From positions 1-64,000 of the forward strand of contig NZ_FOQT01000001.1 in NCBI RefSeq assembly GCF_900113805.1: a stretch of DNA of 64,000 nt, in the 5' to 3' direction. The stretch comes from Halpernia frigidisoli (lineage in GTDB: Bacteria > Bacteroidota > Bacteroidia > Flavobacteriales > Weeksellaceae). The notes under the pieces are model-generated. The model was given only the letters and a program-made list of their open reading frames with translations. It was not told where the DNA came from and did no database searches. How positions within the stretch are numbered: the stretch's first letter is position 1; the number at the start of each line of letters is the position of its first letter. The position numbers were made by a program, and so were the translations under genes. Shown one piece after another: positions 34,972 through 44,019 of the stretch.

Positions 34972-36361
34972 TAAGCAAAAAACTATTAATGAAGCAGTTA
35001 GTCTTTCAGGAATAGGTTTACACACAGGAAAAGAAGTTAATGTAACTTTAAAACCAGCGAAGGAAAACACCGGTTTTGTCTTCGTCCGGACAGATTTGGA
35101 AGGTCATCCACAGGTGGAAGCTGATATTAATTTTGTAACGACAACTGACCGCGGCACAACTTTAGAAAAATTAGGTGTGAAAATCCACACTTGCGAGCAC
35201 ATTTTGGCAGCATTAGTTGGAATGGACGTTGACAATTGTTATATTGAGATGAATAATGCAGAACCACCGATCATGGATGGTTCTTCTAAATATTTTGTAG
35301 AAGCCATTGAAAAAGTCGGCACTCTTGAACAAAATATTAATCGTGAATATTTGATAGTAAAGGAAGTTTTAAGTTATGTTGATAATGAAACAGGTTCTGA
35401 AATAACGATCATTCCTTCGGACAACTATGAAATAACGACGATGGTTGATTTTGGAACTAAAGTTTTAGGAACACAAAATGCAACTATAAAAGATATTTCA
35501 GAATTTAAGGATGAAGTAGCGAACGCCAGAACTTTCAGTTTCCTTCATGAGCTTGAAATGCTTTTGGACAATGGTTTAATAAAAGGTGGTGATATCAGTA
35601 ACGCAATTGTTTATGTAGATAAAGAATTAACGCCGGAAACTACAGAAAAATTAAAAAAAGCTTTTGGTAAAGAAAATATTTCAATAAGACCAAACGGCAT
35701 TTTAGATAATTTAACATTGAATCATCCTAACGAAGCAGCAAGACATAAAATGTTGGATGTAATTGGTGATTTAGCTTTAGTTGGTGTTAAAATTAAGGGA
35801 AAAGTAATTGCAAATAAACCTGGTCATCAGGTAAATACACAATTTGCAAAAAAATTAAATAGACAGTGGAAACTTCAAAAAAAGAAAAATGTTCCAGATT
35901 TTGACCTAACAAAACCACCGGTTTTTGATATTGTGGATATCATGCGGATGTTGCCGCACCGAGCGCCTTTTCTTTTAATTGATAAAATTTTGGAGATTTC
36001 TGACAGTCATGTGGTTGGTTTAAAAAATGTATCTGTAAATGAACCTTTTTTTCAAGGTCATTTTCCAAAAGAACCTGTTATGCCGGGCGTTTTGCAGGTT
36101 GAAGCAATGGCACAAGCTGCTGGAATTTTAGTTTTGGCAAGTGTTCCGGATCCGGAAAATTATTCTACTTATTTTATTAAAATAGATAAAGTGAAATTTA
36201 AGAAAAAAGTAGTTCCTGGCGATACTATGATTTTTAAGATTGAACTTTTAGAACCTATAAGACGAGGCATTGTTCACATGCAAGGCTACGGTTATGTAGG
36301 AGATAGTGTTGTAGTAGAAGCCGAACTTATGGCACAGGTTGCTAAAATGAAACAAGATTAA
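34964..36361 (+). CDS. lpxC/fabZ: fused LpxC deacetylase - FabZ dehydratase
   Basis: A 465-residue fusion characteristic of Bacteroidetes. Residues 1 to about 300 are LpxC, the zinc deacetylase that makes UDP-3-O-acylglucosamine: zinc ligands His79 (HTCEHI), His261 and Asp265 (HKMLD). Residues about 320-465 are FabZ, the beta-hydroxyacyl-ACP dehydratase, with [18 protein letters not shown] and the catalytic His366 in [17 protein letters not shown] (Glu380). One polypeptide thus sits at the branch point between lipid A and fatty acid elongation. It overlaps lpxD and is followed after 6 bases by lpxA. Confidence 0.97.
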   Translation: MSDKQKTINEAVSLSGIGLHTGKEVNVTLKPAKENTGFVFVRTDLEGHPQVEADINFVTTTDRGTTLEKLGVKIHTCEHILAALVGMDVDNCYIEMNNAEPPIMDGSSKYFVEAIEKVGTLEQNINREYLIVKEVLSYVDNETGSEITIIPSDNYEITTMVDFGTKVLGTQNATIKDISEFKDEVANARTFSFLHELEMLLDNGLIKGGDISNAIVYVDKELTPETTEKLKKAFGKENISIRPNGILDNLTLNHPNEAARHKMLDVIGDLALVGVKIKGKVIANKPGHQVNTQFAKKLNRQWKLQKKKNVPDFDLTKPPVFDIVDIMRMLPHRAPFLLIDKILEISDSHVVGLKNVSVNEPFFQGHFPKEPVMPGVLQVEAMAQAAGILVLASVPDPENYSTYFIKIDKVKFKKKVVPGDTMIFKIELLEPIRRGIVHMQGYGYVGDSVVVEAELMAQVAKMKQD

Positions 36362-36367
36362 AAGCTT

Positions 36368-37156
36368 ATGATTCACCAGTTATCCGTTGTTGATAAAAGA
36401 GCAAAAATTGGAAAAAATGTCATCATAGAAGCATTTACGAGTGTCGCCGCAGATGTTGAAATTGGCGAGGGAACCTGGATCGGTTCTAATGTAACTATTT
36501 ATGAAGGCGCCAGAATAGGAAATAATTGTAAAATTTTCCCCGGCACTGTAATTTCTGCCGTTCCTCAGGATTTAAAATTTGATGGCGAAGTTACTCAGGT
36601 AATCATCGGAAATGGAACTACTTTGCGAGAATGTGTAACAGTAAATCGTGGAACAAAAGCATTAGGTTTTACAAAAATTGGGGAAAATTGTTTAATAATG
36701 GCAACTTCTCACATTGCGCACGATTGTCTAATTGGTGATAATGTAATAATTGCAAACGGCTGTGGCATCGCAGGTCATGTAGAAATTGGTGATTATTCGA
36801 TTATGGGCGGACTTTCTGCCATTCAGCAGTTTGGGAAAATCGGCAAACACGCCATGATTTCCGGCGGATCACTTATCAGAAAAGACATTCCACCTTACGT
36901 AAAAGTTGGTAGAGTTCCCATCACTTATGCAGGAATAAATTCCGTAGGTTTAAGAAGAAGAGGTTACAGCAATGAAAAGATCTTCGAAATTCAGAAAATT
37001 TACCGCGCGATCTTTCAAATGGGATTAAATGTTTCACAAGCAGTAAGTTACATTGAAAAAGAAATGCTGCCGACCGCAGAAAGAGATGAAATTCTCACCT
37101 TTATTCAAAATTCGCCACGCGGTATTGTAAAAGGTTATGGAACCAGTAAAGAATAA
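36368..37156 (+). CDS. lpxA: UDP-N-acetylglucosamine acyltransferase LpxA
   Basis: A 262-residue first enzyme of lipid A synthesis, adding a 3-hydroxyacyl chain to UDP-GlcNAc. It is a left-handed beta-helix with hexapeptide repeats, catalytic His118 in SHIAHDCLIG (His125 in E. coli), and a C-terminal helical tail. Family length is 255-265. It starts 6 bases after lpxC-fabZ, so lpxD-lpxC/fabZ-lpxA are one operon. The order is the standard one for flavobacteria. Confidence 0.96.
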   Translation: MIHQLSVVDKRAKIGKNVIIEAFTSVAADVEIGEGTWIGSNVTIYEGARIGNNCKIFPGTVISAVPQDLKFDGEVTQVIIGNGTTLRECVTVNRGTKALGFTKIGENCLIMATSHIAHDCLIGDNVIIANGCGIAGHVEIGDYSIMGGLSAIQQFGKIGKHAMISGGSLIRKDIPPYVKVGRVPITYAGINSVGLRRRGYSNEKIFEIQKIYRAIFQMGLNVSQAVSYIEKEMLPTAERDEILTFIQNSPRGIVKGYGTSKE

Positions 37157-37218
37157 ATTTATATTTTAAATAAAACAAAATCAAACGATTTTAACAAAAA
37201 ATAAACCAAGAAAAGTAA

Positions 37219-37782
37219 ATGGCAACAAGCGGCGATATTAAGAAAGGACTTTGCATTGAATTTAACAATGATATCTTTAAAGTAATAGAATTTATGCACG
37301 TAAAACCTGGTAAAGGTCCTGCATTCGTGCGTACAAAATTGAAAAGTGTAACCAATGGAAAAGTATTGGATAACACTTTCTCTGCAGGTAATAAAATAGA
37401 TGAAGTAAAAGTAATTACCCGAAAATTTCAGTATTTATACGATGATGAAAATGGATTTCATTTTATGAATAATGATGATTTTTCCCAACTTTACATCGAC
37501 AAAGAAATGATTGAAAATTCGCAGTTCATGAAACCTGGCGAGGAAGTTACCATCATTTTAAAAGAAGCAGATGAATCTCCACTTTCTGCAGAAATTCCGC
37601 CAACAGTCTATTTAGAAGTGACCGAAGCAGATCCTGGCGTGAAAGGAAATACCGCAACAAACGCTTTAAAACGTGCAACTTTGGAAACTGGCGCAATTGT
37701 AAATGTGCCTTTATTTATTGAAGCTGGAGACAAAATAAAAGTAAATACAGAAGACGGAAGTTATTTGGAAAGGGTTAAATAA
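37219..37782 (+). CDS. efp: translation elongation factor P
   Basis: A 187-residue EF-P that relieves ribosome stalling at proline stretches. The N-terminal KOW-like domain carries the loop KPGKGPAFVRTK with Lys32 at the tip (position of E. coli Lys34). OB domains II and III follow (YLEVTEADPGVKGNTATNALKRATLETGAIVNVPLFIEAGD), ending with the usual DGSYLERVK. It starts 62 bases after lpxA, perhaps in the same transcript. Confidence 0.97.
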   Translation: MATSGDIKKGLCIEFNNDIFKVIEFMHVKPGKGPAFVRTKLKSVTNGKVLDNTFSAGNKIDEVKVITRKFQYLYDDENGFHFMNNDDFSQLYIDKEMIENSQFMKPGEEVTIILKEADESPLSAEIPPTVYLEVTEADPGVKGNTATNALKRATLETGAIVNVPLFIEAGDKIKVNTEDGSYLERVK

Positions 37783-37804
37783 GTTTTTTATGGCAGACAT
37801 TTCC

Positions 37805-37895
37805 GCCTTCCGTTCCCGCTATTTTGCTCAGAAGATTTTCTACAAATATGAAAAGCTTTTAAGCAAAATGAGCTTCACTCAAGTCGGGCTGCAAT
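37805..37895 (-). repeat. dispersed stem-loop element, degenerate copy 5
   Basis: On the minus strand the arms AGCCCGACTTGAGTGAAGCT, CATTTTGCTT and AGCAAAATAGCGGGA match the family in order, but the poly-T arms are shortened to TTTTGCT and AGCAAAA. The shortening is matched on both sides, so the stem is kept. Confidence 0.6.
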
Positions 37896-37965
37896 TTTGG
37901 TATAAAAAGAACAGTTATCGTAAGTTTAAACTACAACCCGTAAACTAAAAACTACAAGCTAAAAA

Positions 37966-38871
37966 ATGACTTTTCAACACCCACAAACATTAAAATCTAT
38001 CGCCGATTTAATTCAGGCAGAATTTATTGGTGATGAAAATTTTGCCATTAATGGAACTAATGAAATTCACCGCGTGAAAGCCGGTGAAATTGTTTTCGTT
38101 AATCATCCAAAATATTACGATAAAGCTTTAAATTCTGAAGCGACCATTATTTTAATTGATAAAAAAGTAGAAGCGCCTGAAGGAAAAGTACTTTTAATTT
38201 CAGACGATCCTTTCCGGGATTTTAATTTGATCAATTCACATTTTACGAAAATAAATCCTTTCATCACAGAACTTCACAATGTGGAGGTCGGTGATAATTC
38301 AAATATTCATCATTCCGTAATTATCGGTAATGACGTAAAAATCGGAAATAATTGCACCATTTTTCCAAATGTTGTTATCGGTGACAGAACTCAGATTGGT
38401 GATAATTGCATCATTCAATCTAACACCGTTTTGGGCGGCGACGCTTTTTATTATAGAAAATTAAACGGTGAATATGATAGAATGATTTCTGTTGGAAATG
38501 TTATCTTAGAAGACAACGTAGAAATCGGAAATAACTGCTGCATTGATCGCGGTGTTACAGATTCAACGATTATTAAAAGAGGTTCAAAACTTGACAATTT
38601 AATTCAGATTGGTCACGACACAGTTTTAGGAAACAGAACCTTAATTGCTTCCGGCGCTTTGATCGCGGGTTGTTGCATTATTGAAGATGATGTCACAATT
38701 TGGGGACAAGTTGCTATGGCTTCCGGCAAAAGGGTGGGCAAGGGCGCCGTAATTTTAGGCAAAACCGGTGTCAACAAAGATCTGGAAGGCGGTAAAACCT
38801 ATTTCGGACAATTGGCTGAAGAATTTCGGGATTATTTAAGAAAAGAAATTAAGATCAAAAATTTAAAATAA
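37966..38871 (+). CDS. LpxD-like UDP-3-O-acylglucosamine N-acyltransferase paralogue
   Basis: A 301-residue left-handed beta-helix acyltransferase similar to LpxD but shorter. It has an LpxD-type N-terminal domain (KSIADLIQAEFIGDENFAINGTNEI) and hexapeptide repeats (IGNNCTIFPNVVIGDRTQIG) with the His motif LIQIGHDTVLG. The tail is a short helix. Bacteroidetes often keep this second copy next to efp or sucD; its acyl substrate is not known. It is 183 bases after efp, which contains a dispersed repeat, so it probably has its own promoter. Confidence 0.9.
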   Translation: MTFQHPQTLKSIADLIQAEFIGDENFAINGTNEIHRVKAGEIVFVNHPKYYDKALNSEATIILIDKKVEAPEGKVLLISDDPFRDFNLINSHFTKINPFITELHNVEVGDNSNIHHSVIIGNDVKIGNNCTIFPNVVIGDRTQIGDNCIIQSNTVLGGDAFYYRKLNGEYDRMISVGNVILEDNVEIGNNCCIDRGVTDSTIIKRGSKLDNLIQIGHDTVLGNRTLIASGALIAGCCIIEDDVTIWGQVAMASGKRVGKGAVILGKTGVNKDLEGGKTYFGQLAEEFRDYLRKEIKIKNLK

Positions 38872-38907
38872 AAAATGACTATTAATCAAGTTTCATTTAA
38901 TATTAAT

Positions 38908-38915
38908 TAAATTTG
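38908..38915 (+). promoter_or_regulatory. -7 box of sucD
   Basis: TAAATTTG is an exact TAnnTTTG match 43 bases before the ATG at 38959. Confidence 0.4.
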
Positions 38916-38958
38916 TGAAAATTAAGGATAAATTAAAAAAATATATAAAAAACAAAAA

Positions 38959-39831
38959 ATGTCAATATTAGTAAACAAAGATTCTAAAGTAATTGTACAA
39001 GGTTTTACAGGTAATGAAGGAACATTCCACGCTGGCCAAATGATAGAATATGGAACCGACGTTGTTGGGGGCGTAACACCGGGAAAAGGTGGTTCTGAAC
39101 ATTTAGGAAAACCTGTATTCAATACTGTTGCAGAAGCTGTTGAAAAAGCAAAAGCAAACGTAAGTATCATTTTTGTACCGCCGCCATTTGCTGCTGACGC
39201 TATCATGGAAGCTGCTGATGCAGGTATTAAAGTGATCGTTTGTATTACTGAAGGAATTCCTGTGGAAGATATGGTAAAAGTAAAACATTATATTTCTGAT
39301 AGAGATTGCCGTTTGATCGGACCAAACTGTCCGGGAATTATTACTTCTGATGAAGCAAAAATCGGAATTATGCCAGGTTTTGTTTTCAAAAAAGGAAAAG
39401 TCGGTATCGTTTCAAAATCAGGAACTTTAACTTACGAAGCTGCAGATCAGGTTGTGAAAGCCGGTTTCGGTGTTTCTACAGCCATCGGAATTGGTGGAGA
39501 TCCAATTATCGGGACTACGACCAAAGAAGCTTTAGAAATGTTCATTAATGATCCGGAAACTGAAGCGGTTGTTATGATCGGCGAAATTGGTGGAAATCTG
39601 GAAGCAGAAGCTGCAAAATATTACGCTGCGAGTGGTTCTAAAAAACCTGTCGTAGGATTTATCGCGGGACAAACTGCACCGAAAGGAAGAACAATGGGTC
39701 ACGCCGGCGCTATCGTAGGTGGGGAAGATGATACAGCACAGGCAAAAATGGAAATTATGAGAAAGAACGGCATTCACGTTGTTGATTCGCCAGCTGATAT
39801 CGGCAAAACAGTTGCGAAAGTTTTAGCTTAA
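38959..39831 (+). CDS. sucD: succinate-CoA ligase subunit alpha
   Basis: A 290-residue alpha subunit of succinyl-CoA synthetase, which makes ATP or GTP from succinyl-CoA in the Krebs cycle. The CoA-binding Rossmann region is [15 protein letters not shown] and the phosphohistidine is His248 in [21 protein letters not shown] and [13 protein letters not shown] are conserved. The beta subunit gene sucC is not next to it. It is followed after 17 bases by an outer-membrane beta-barrel gene, an arrangement that need not be functional. Confidence 0.97.
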   Translation: MSILVNKDSKVIVQGFTGNEGTFHAGQMIEYGTDVVGGVTPGKGGSEHLGKPVFNTVAEAVEKAKANVSIIFVPPPFAADAIMEAADAGIKVIVCITEGIPVEDMVKVKHYISDRDCRLIGPNCPGIITSDEAKIGIMPGFVFKKGKVGIVSKSGTLTYEAADQVVKAGFGVSTAIGIGGDPIIGTTTKEALEMFINDPETEAVVMIGEIGGNLEAEAAKYYAASGSKKPVVGFIAGQTAPKGRTMGHAGAIVGGEDDTAQAKMEIMRKNGIHVVDSPADIGKTVAKVLA

Positions 39832-39848
39832 AATAAACACACACAGAT

Positions 39849-40511
39849 ATGAAAAAATTAATTTTATCCACAGCTTTGTTCAGCGCCGTTTTTTTATCCG
39901 CACAGATAGATTTGCGCAGCACACGTTTCGGAATTACAGCCGGGCCGAATTATTCCCGTGTACAAAATGCGCATAACCCTTCCGGGCCAAGGTATTCGTT
40001 TTATGCAGGCGTTTTAGCATTAATTCCGATCGATAACAACAGCCAGTTTTATCTTCAGCCAGAATTGCTTTATTTGGGCGCGGGTGAAACCGGGAAAGAT
40101 AAAGATGCTAAAAATAAACCGGGATATAATGCAAAGTATTCGAGTAATTATATCAGTGTGCCAATTAATTTTAAAGCTTATTTTTCTGAAGCTGAAAGCG
40201 AATTTTTTGCTTTCGCTGGACCAAGATTTGATTTTTTAGTGAGTCAGACAGTTACTGATACAAACCGACCGGAATCTTACAGTATCGAAAATTTTGGAAA
40301 GGCTGCAACCTTCAATTTTAATATTGGTGCAGGTGTAGGTTATAGTTTCAAAAGACAGCTGGAGTTATCTTTGAAGTATGATGCAGGTTTATCGAACGCT
40401 TATCCGGATTTGAAAAATTCTCCGTCAGAGATTAAAACAAATGATCCTGACGTTGCTAAGAAAAAATCGCAGCAAACGATCAGTGTTGGTTTAAGTTATA
40501 TTTTTCAATAA
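39849..40511 (+). CDS. PorT-like outer membrane beta-barrel protein
   Basis: A 220-residue protein with a signal peptide ending FLSAQ, followed by an 8-strand type beta-barrel pattern (FGITAGPNYSRVQNA, YFAGVLALIPID, FYLQPELLYLGAGETG, NFNIGAGVGYSFKR, LELSLKYDAGLSNAYPD) and a C-terminal aromatic residue (LSYIFQ). This is the opacity/PorT family type fold of outer-membrane proteins. No ligand is known. It follows sucD closely and ends in a perfect 13-bp hairpin terminator. Confidence 0.9.
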   Translation: MKKLILSTALFSAVFLSAQIDLRSTRFGITAGPNYSRVQNAHNPSGPRYSFYAGVLALIPIDNNSQFYLQPELLYLGAGETGKDKDAKNKPGYNAKYSSNYISVPINFKAYFSEAESEFFAFAGPRFDFLVSQTVTDTNRPESYSIENFGKAATFNFNIGAGVGYSFKRQLELSLKYDAGLSNAYPDLKNSPSEIKTNDPDVAKKKSQQTISVGLSYIFQ

Positions 40512-40536
40512 AGATTTTAGCCAAAATATTAAATTT

Positions 40537-40573
40537 AAAACTTAAGTAATTTATTTTACTTAAGTTTTTTTTA
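40537..40573 (+). terminator. intrinsic terminator after the beta-barrel gene
   Basis: AAAACTTAAGTAA (40537-40549) pairs perfectly with TTACTTAAGTTTT (40556-40568), followed by T-rich DNA. Confidence 0.9.
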
Positions 40574-40602
40574 TTTTTAGCCCAAGTTCAAACTAGATTT
40601 TT

Positions 40603-40610
40603 TATTTTTG
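40603..40610 (+). promoter_or_regulatory. -7 box of murF, nearly leaderless
   Basis: TATTTTTG is an exact TAnnTTTG match ending four bases before the ATG at 40615, so the transcript would start at or next to the start codon. Confidence 0.5.
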
Positions 40611-40614
40611 GAAA

Positions 40615-41883
40615 ATGGATGTGAAAGATTTTTATTCTGTTTTAAAAAAGGCAAACAAAGTTTGTATTAACAGCAAAGATGTATCGGAAAATGATGTTTT
40701 TTTTGCTTTTTCAGGTGAAAGTTTTAACGGCGCGTCAAAAGCTTTAGAAGCAATTGAAAAAGGAGCTTTGGCTGTAATCGTGGAAGATCAGTCATTTGAA
40801 AATTCCGATAAAAATATTCTCTTCGTTGAATCAACGTTAAAGTTCTTGCAGGAATTGGCTCTTTATCACCGTTCACAATTAAAAATTCCGGTTATTGGTC
40901 TTACAGGAAGTAATGGAAAAACGACAACGAAAGAATTAATTCACGCTGTTTTATCTAAAAAATTTAAAGTTCAGTATACTTCCGGGAATTTGAATAACCA
41001 CATTGGCGTTCCTTTAACATTGCTTTCAGTAAAAGATTTTCACGAAATTGCGGTCATCGAAATGGGCGCAAATCATCAAAAAGAAATTGAATTCCTCTGT
41101 ACTTTGGCGCAACCAAATATTGGCTATGTCACAAATTTTGGTAAAGCACATTTAGAAGGTTTTGGTGGAGTAGAAGGTGTTATTAAAGGTAAATCTGAAT
41201 TATATGATTATTTGATTTCTAATGATCAGAAAATTTTAATTAATGAAAATGATCCGATTCAGGTTGAAAAAACTAAAAATTATCAGGAAAAAATAACTTT
41301 TGGAAAAGACGAAAGTAAATTTAATTTCGATTTGATCAGAAAAAATACTTTCGTTGGTTTTAAGTATAAAAATGAAGAAATAATGTCGCGTTTGACGGGC
41401 GATTATAATTTTACCAATCTTTGCGCTGCTGCAAGTTTAGGACTAGAATTTGGCATTTCTGCTGAGCAAATAAAAGAAGCAGTTGAAAATTATGAGCCAA
41501 CCAATATGCGTAGTCAGATCATGCATCGAAATGGAAAAATTTTAGTTTTGGATACGTACAACGCAAATCCGAGTTCTATGGTAGAATCTTTGAAAAATTT
41601 TAGTCAGTTTGAAGGTTCGAAGACAGTGATAATAGGCGATATGCTCGAGTTGGGAGATGAAAGTGAAAAAGAACATTTAGAAATTTTAAACTTTGCAGAA
41701 GGTTTGAACTTTGATCAGATAATATATGTTGGCCCAAATTTTATGAAAATTAGACCTGAAAAAAGTTATTTAACGACGCATGATTTAACTGAACAAATCA
41801 GAAATAATCCGGTCGAAACTAAAAATATTTTATTAAAAGCATCCCGTGGAATTGCTTTAGAAAAGATTTTAGAGGTTCTCTGA
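40615..41883 (+). CDS. murF: UDP-N-acetylmuramoyl-tripeptide-D-alanyl-D-alanine ligase
   Basis: A 422-residue Mur ligase that adds D-Ala-D-Ala to the UDP-MurNAc tripeptide. The ATP loop is GLTGSNGKTTTKE (96-108); VIEMGANHQKEIEFL and GYVTNFGKAHLEGFGG are the conserved Mur motifs, and LVLDTYNANPSSMVESLKNF is the Mur C-terminal DTYNANP motif. Length fits MurF. It has its own promoter and converges with the Nudix gene, overlapping it by 15 bases at the 3' ends. Confidence 0.97.
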   Translation: MDVKDFYSVLKKANKVCINSKDVSENDVFFAFSGESFNGASKALEAIEKGALAVIVEDQSFENSDKNILFVESTLKFLQELALYHRSQLKIPVIGLTGSNGKTTTKELIHAVLSKKFKVQYTSGNLNNHIGVPLTLLSVKDFHEIAVIEMGANHQKEIEFLCTLAQPNIGYVTNFGKAHLEGFGGVEGVIKGKSELYDYLISNDQKILINENDPIQVEKTKNYQEKITFGKDESKFNFDLIRKNTFVGFKYKNEEIMSRLTGDYNFTNLCAAASLGLEFGISAEQIKEAVENYEPTNMRSQIMHRNGKILVLDTYNANPSSMVESLKNFSQFEGSKTVIIGDMLELGDESEKEHLEILNFAEGLNFDQIIYVGPNFMKIRPEKSYLTTHDLTEQIRNNPVETKNILLKASRGIALEKILEVL

Positions 41884-42480
41884 TTTTGCCGCTTCTTCCA
41901 GAATTAATTTGATATTCTGAAAAGTTTTTGGCAAAACATCATTTTTTATCATATCGTTGTTTTTCCAGGAAACTTCTTTGATTCCTTCTTCAATTTGTGG
42001 AATCGGGGTTTCATTTCCTTCATAAAGCATTTTAAACCAATTTGTTTTTTTTAAAATTTTTTTGCCGTCTCTTTCCGTATAAATGTGATAAGTTTCGTTG
42101 ATAAAATGTCCTAAAATAAGATGTTTTAAGCCGGTTTCTTCTTCAACTTCCCGCACTGCATTTTCTTCAATAGTTTCTCCTTTTTCAAGTTTTCCTTTCG
42201 GCAGATCCCATTTCCCTAGTCTATGAATAAACAAAATTTCCTTTTTCTGATTATAGACCACGCCGCCCGAAGCCTCGATCTGTTTAAATAATGATTTAAA
42301 ACTATTCCAAATTTCCCCTAAATTTTCACCATAAATATTAATAGCGTCTGATGCCGTGTTTTCCAGAAAATCGACTGCCATTTCAAGGCTATGCGCACCA
42401 TCAAACTTTATGTGCTTTACGTCTAATTCCGGTAATTGTGTTAGACTTAATTTTTTTTCATTCACAAAAACTTTATACAT
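41869..42480 (-). CDS. Nudix hydrolase
   Basis: A 203-residue protein. The N-terminal 70 residues are not recognised. Residues 71-200 are a Nudix domain with a complete box G-x5-E-x7-REU-x-EE-x-GU: Gly96, Glu102, Arg110, Glu111, Glu114, Glu115, Gly117 (GKLEKGETIEENAVREVEEE then TGL). It would split a nucleoside diphosphate linked to another group; the substrate is unknown. The gene ends inside murF. A TATTTTTG box on the minus strand at 42503-42510 is its likely -7 element. It is divergent from the SRPBCC gene across 35 bases. Confidence 0.93.
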   Translation of the reverse strand: MYKVFVNEKKLSLTQLPELDVKHIKFDGAHSLEMAVDFLENTASDAINIYGENLGEIWNSFKSLFKQIEASGGVVYNQKKEILFIHRLGKWDLPKGKLEKGETIEENAVREVEEETGLKHLILGHFINETYHIYTERDGKKILKKTNWFKMLYEGNETPIPQIEEGIKEVSWKNNDMIKNDVLPKTFQNIKLILEEAAKSENL

Positions 42481-42515
42481 TTGCAGGGCTTTAGATTTAA
42501 TACAAAAATATAAAA

Positions 42516-42902
42516 ATGAATTTAGAAGGACGAAAAATTACCGTTAATAAATCACGTGAAGATTTAGTGGCAATGTTAAAAAAACCGGAAGATTACAGAC
42601 ATTTAATGCCGGAATCTCTTCAGAATTTTGAAGCACGCGAAGACGGATTTAAATTTAGTTTAAAAGGAATGCCGGAAATTGCCTTAAAAATAGAAAATGT
42701 AACTGATAATGAGGTCGTTTTAAAATCTGCAAGTTCAAGTCTGGATTTTTCTTTAACAGGGAATTTAAATGACGCTGGTGAAAATAAAACAGAAGTTCAG
42801 CTTTTATTTCACGGGGAATTTAATCCTTTTATCAAAATGATGGTTGAGAAACCTTTGCAGAATTTTATCAATGCATTGACAGACAATTTAGAAAAATTGT
42901 AG
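42516..42902 (+). CDS. SRPBCC/START-like small protein
   Basis: A 128-residue cytosolic protein. The pattern KITVNKSREDLVAMLKKPEDYRHLMPESL, strands and a final helix IKMMVEKPLQNFINALTDNLEKL fits the SRPBCC/START-like helix-grip fold that binds hydrophobic ligands. Similar small proteins are common in flavobacteria. Ligand and role unknown. It is divergent from the Nudix gene and ends at a shared terminator with anmK. Confidence 0.85.
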   Translation: MNLEGRKITVNKSREDLVAMLKKPEDYRHLMPESLQNFEAREDGFKFSLKGMPEIALKIENVTDNEVVLKSASSSLDFSLTGNLNDAGENKTEVQLLFHGEFNPFIKMMVEKPLQNFINALTDNLEKL

Positions 42903-42920
42903 ATTTAAATAATATTTTTT

Positions 42921-42950
42921 AAAAGACTTCAATTAATTTGAGGTCTTTTT
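42921..42950. terminator. bidirectional intrinsic terminator of SRPBCC and anmK genes
   Basis: AAAAGACTTCAA (42921-42932) pairs with TTGAGGTCTTTT (42938-42949) with one wobble, with T-runs on both sides. It overlaps the last base of the anmK stop codon. Confidence 0.8.
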
Positions 42951-43998
42951 ATATTAAAATTCCACTGCTGTGATCGTGCAAACTCCCAGTCGCTGAGCAC
43001 AATACATTATTTTCGCCCCGAAGTTTTAAAACACCCATAAATCCGAAAATCAAAGCTTCTTTGAAATCTATGATTTTATTTTCAGGAATAATTATTTTAC
43101 AATCAGTTTTGGATCTTATTTTTTCTAAAAGAAAATCATTGTAAGTGCCGCCGCCGGTTAACAAAACATTATTTATTTTAAATTTATTTAAAATTTCTGC
43201 AATTTTATCAGCAGCATGTTCAGAAAATGTGGCTAAAATATTTTCTGCGGAATCATTCTTTAACAAAGGAAATATTTCATTTTTGACGAATTCGAAACCC
43301 AAAGATTTTGGCGTCGTATTTTTGTAGAATTCTAAATTATTCAGGTGTTGTAAAATTGATTGATTTACGATTCCAGCTTTTGCAATTTCACCTTTATCAT
43401 CAAATTTTTTGCCTAGTTTTTCTGAAAAATGATTTAAAACGATATTTAAAGGAGAAATATCAAACGCCATTCTCTTTCCCTTTTCTTTAAAGGAAATATT
43501 CGAAAATCCGCCTAAATTTAAACACGCTTCGTACTTTGAAAATAAAATTTCATCACCGATAGGAACTAACGGCGCGCCGTTTCCACCCAGTAAAACATCC
43601 TGACTGCGAAAATCGTAAACAACTGGAAAATTATTTTTGATTTTTATCGCGCGTCCATCGCCAATTTGACAAGTAAATTTTTTCTCAGGTTGGTGATGAA
43701 CTGTGTGTCCGTGGGAAGAAATTAGATTGATTTCCTTAATTTTTTTTAAAACAATAAATTCTGCAATCTGATCTCCTAAATAAAATCCATATTCAGAATT
43801 TAATTCCAAAAGATCTGTGGCGGAAAGATTAATGGCCTCTTCCAGTTTTTCTTTCCAATTTGAGGAATAGGGAATTGTTTGAGCTTCAAGAATTTCAAAA
43901 TTCCAAATTAAATCTTTCAAACTAAATTTCGCGTAACAAATATCCAGACCATCCAAACTGGTTCCAGACATTAATCCTAAGGCAAAATAAGTATTCAT
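42949..43998 (-). CDS. anmK: anhydro-N-acetylmuramic acid kinase
   Basis: A 349-residue kinase that recycles anhydroMurNAc from the wall to MurNAc-6-phosphate. The signature GLMSGTSLDGLDICYAKF lies at 8-25, SSHGHTVHHQP, DFRSQDVLLGGNGAPLVP and LTGGGTYNDFLLEKIRSKT are the conserved family blocks. Length fits AnmK (about 350-370). It lies 21 bases downstream of the lptC gene and may be cotranscribed with it. With murF it completes a peptidoglycan theme in this stretch. Confidence 0.96.
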   Translation of the reverse strand: MNTYFALGLMSGTSLDGLDICYAKFSLKDLIWNFEILEAQTIPYSSNWKEKLEEAINLSATDLLELNSEYGFYLGDQIAEFIVLKKIKEINLISSHGHTVHHQPEKKFTCQIGDGRAIKIKNNFPVVYDFRSQDVLLGGNGAPLVPIGDEILFSKYEACLNLGGFSNISFKEKGKRMAFDISPLNIVLNHFSEKLGKKFDDKGEIAKAGIVNQSILQHLNNLEFYKNTTPKSLGFEFVKNEIFPLLKNDSAENILATFSEHAADKIAEILNKFKINNVLLTGGGTYNDFLLEKIRSKTDCKIIIPENKIIDFKEALIFGFMGVLKLRGENNVLCSATGSLHDHSSGILI

Positions 43999-44019
43999 CA
44001 GCTTTTGGTTAAAATAATA

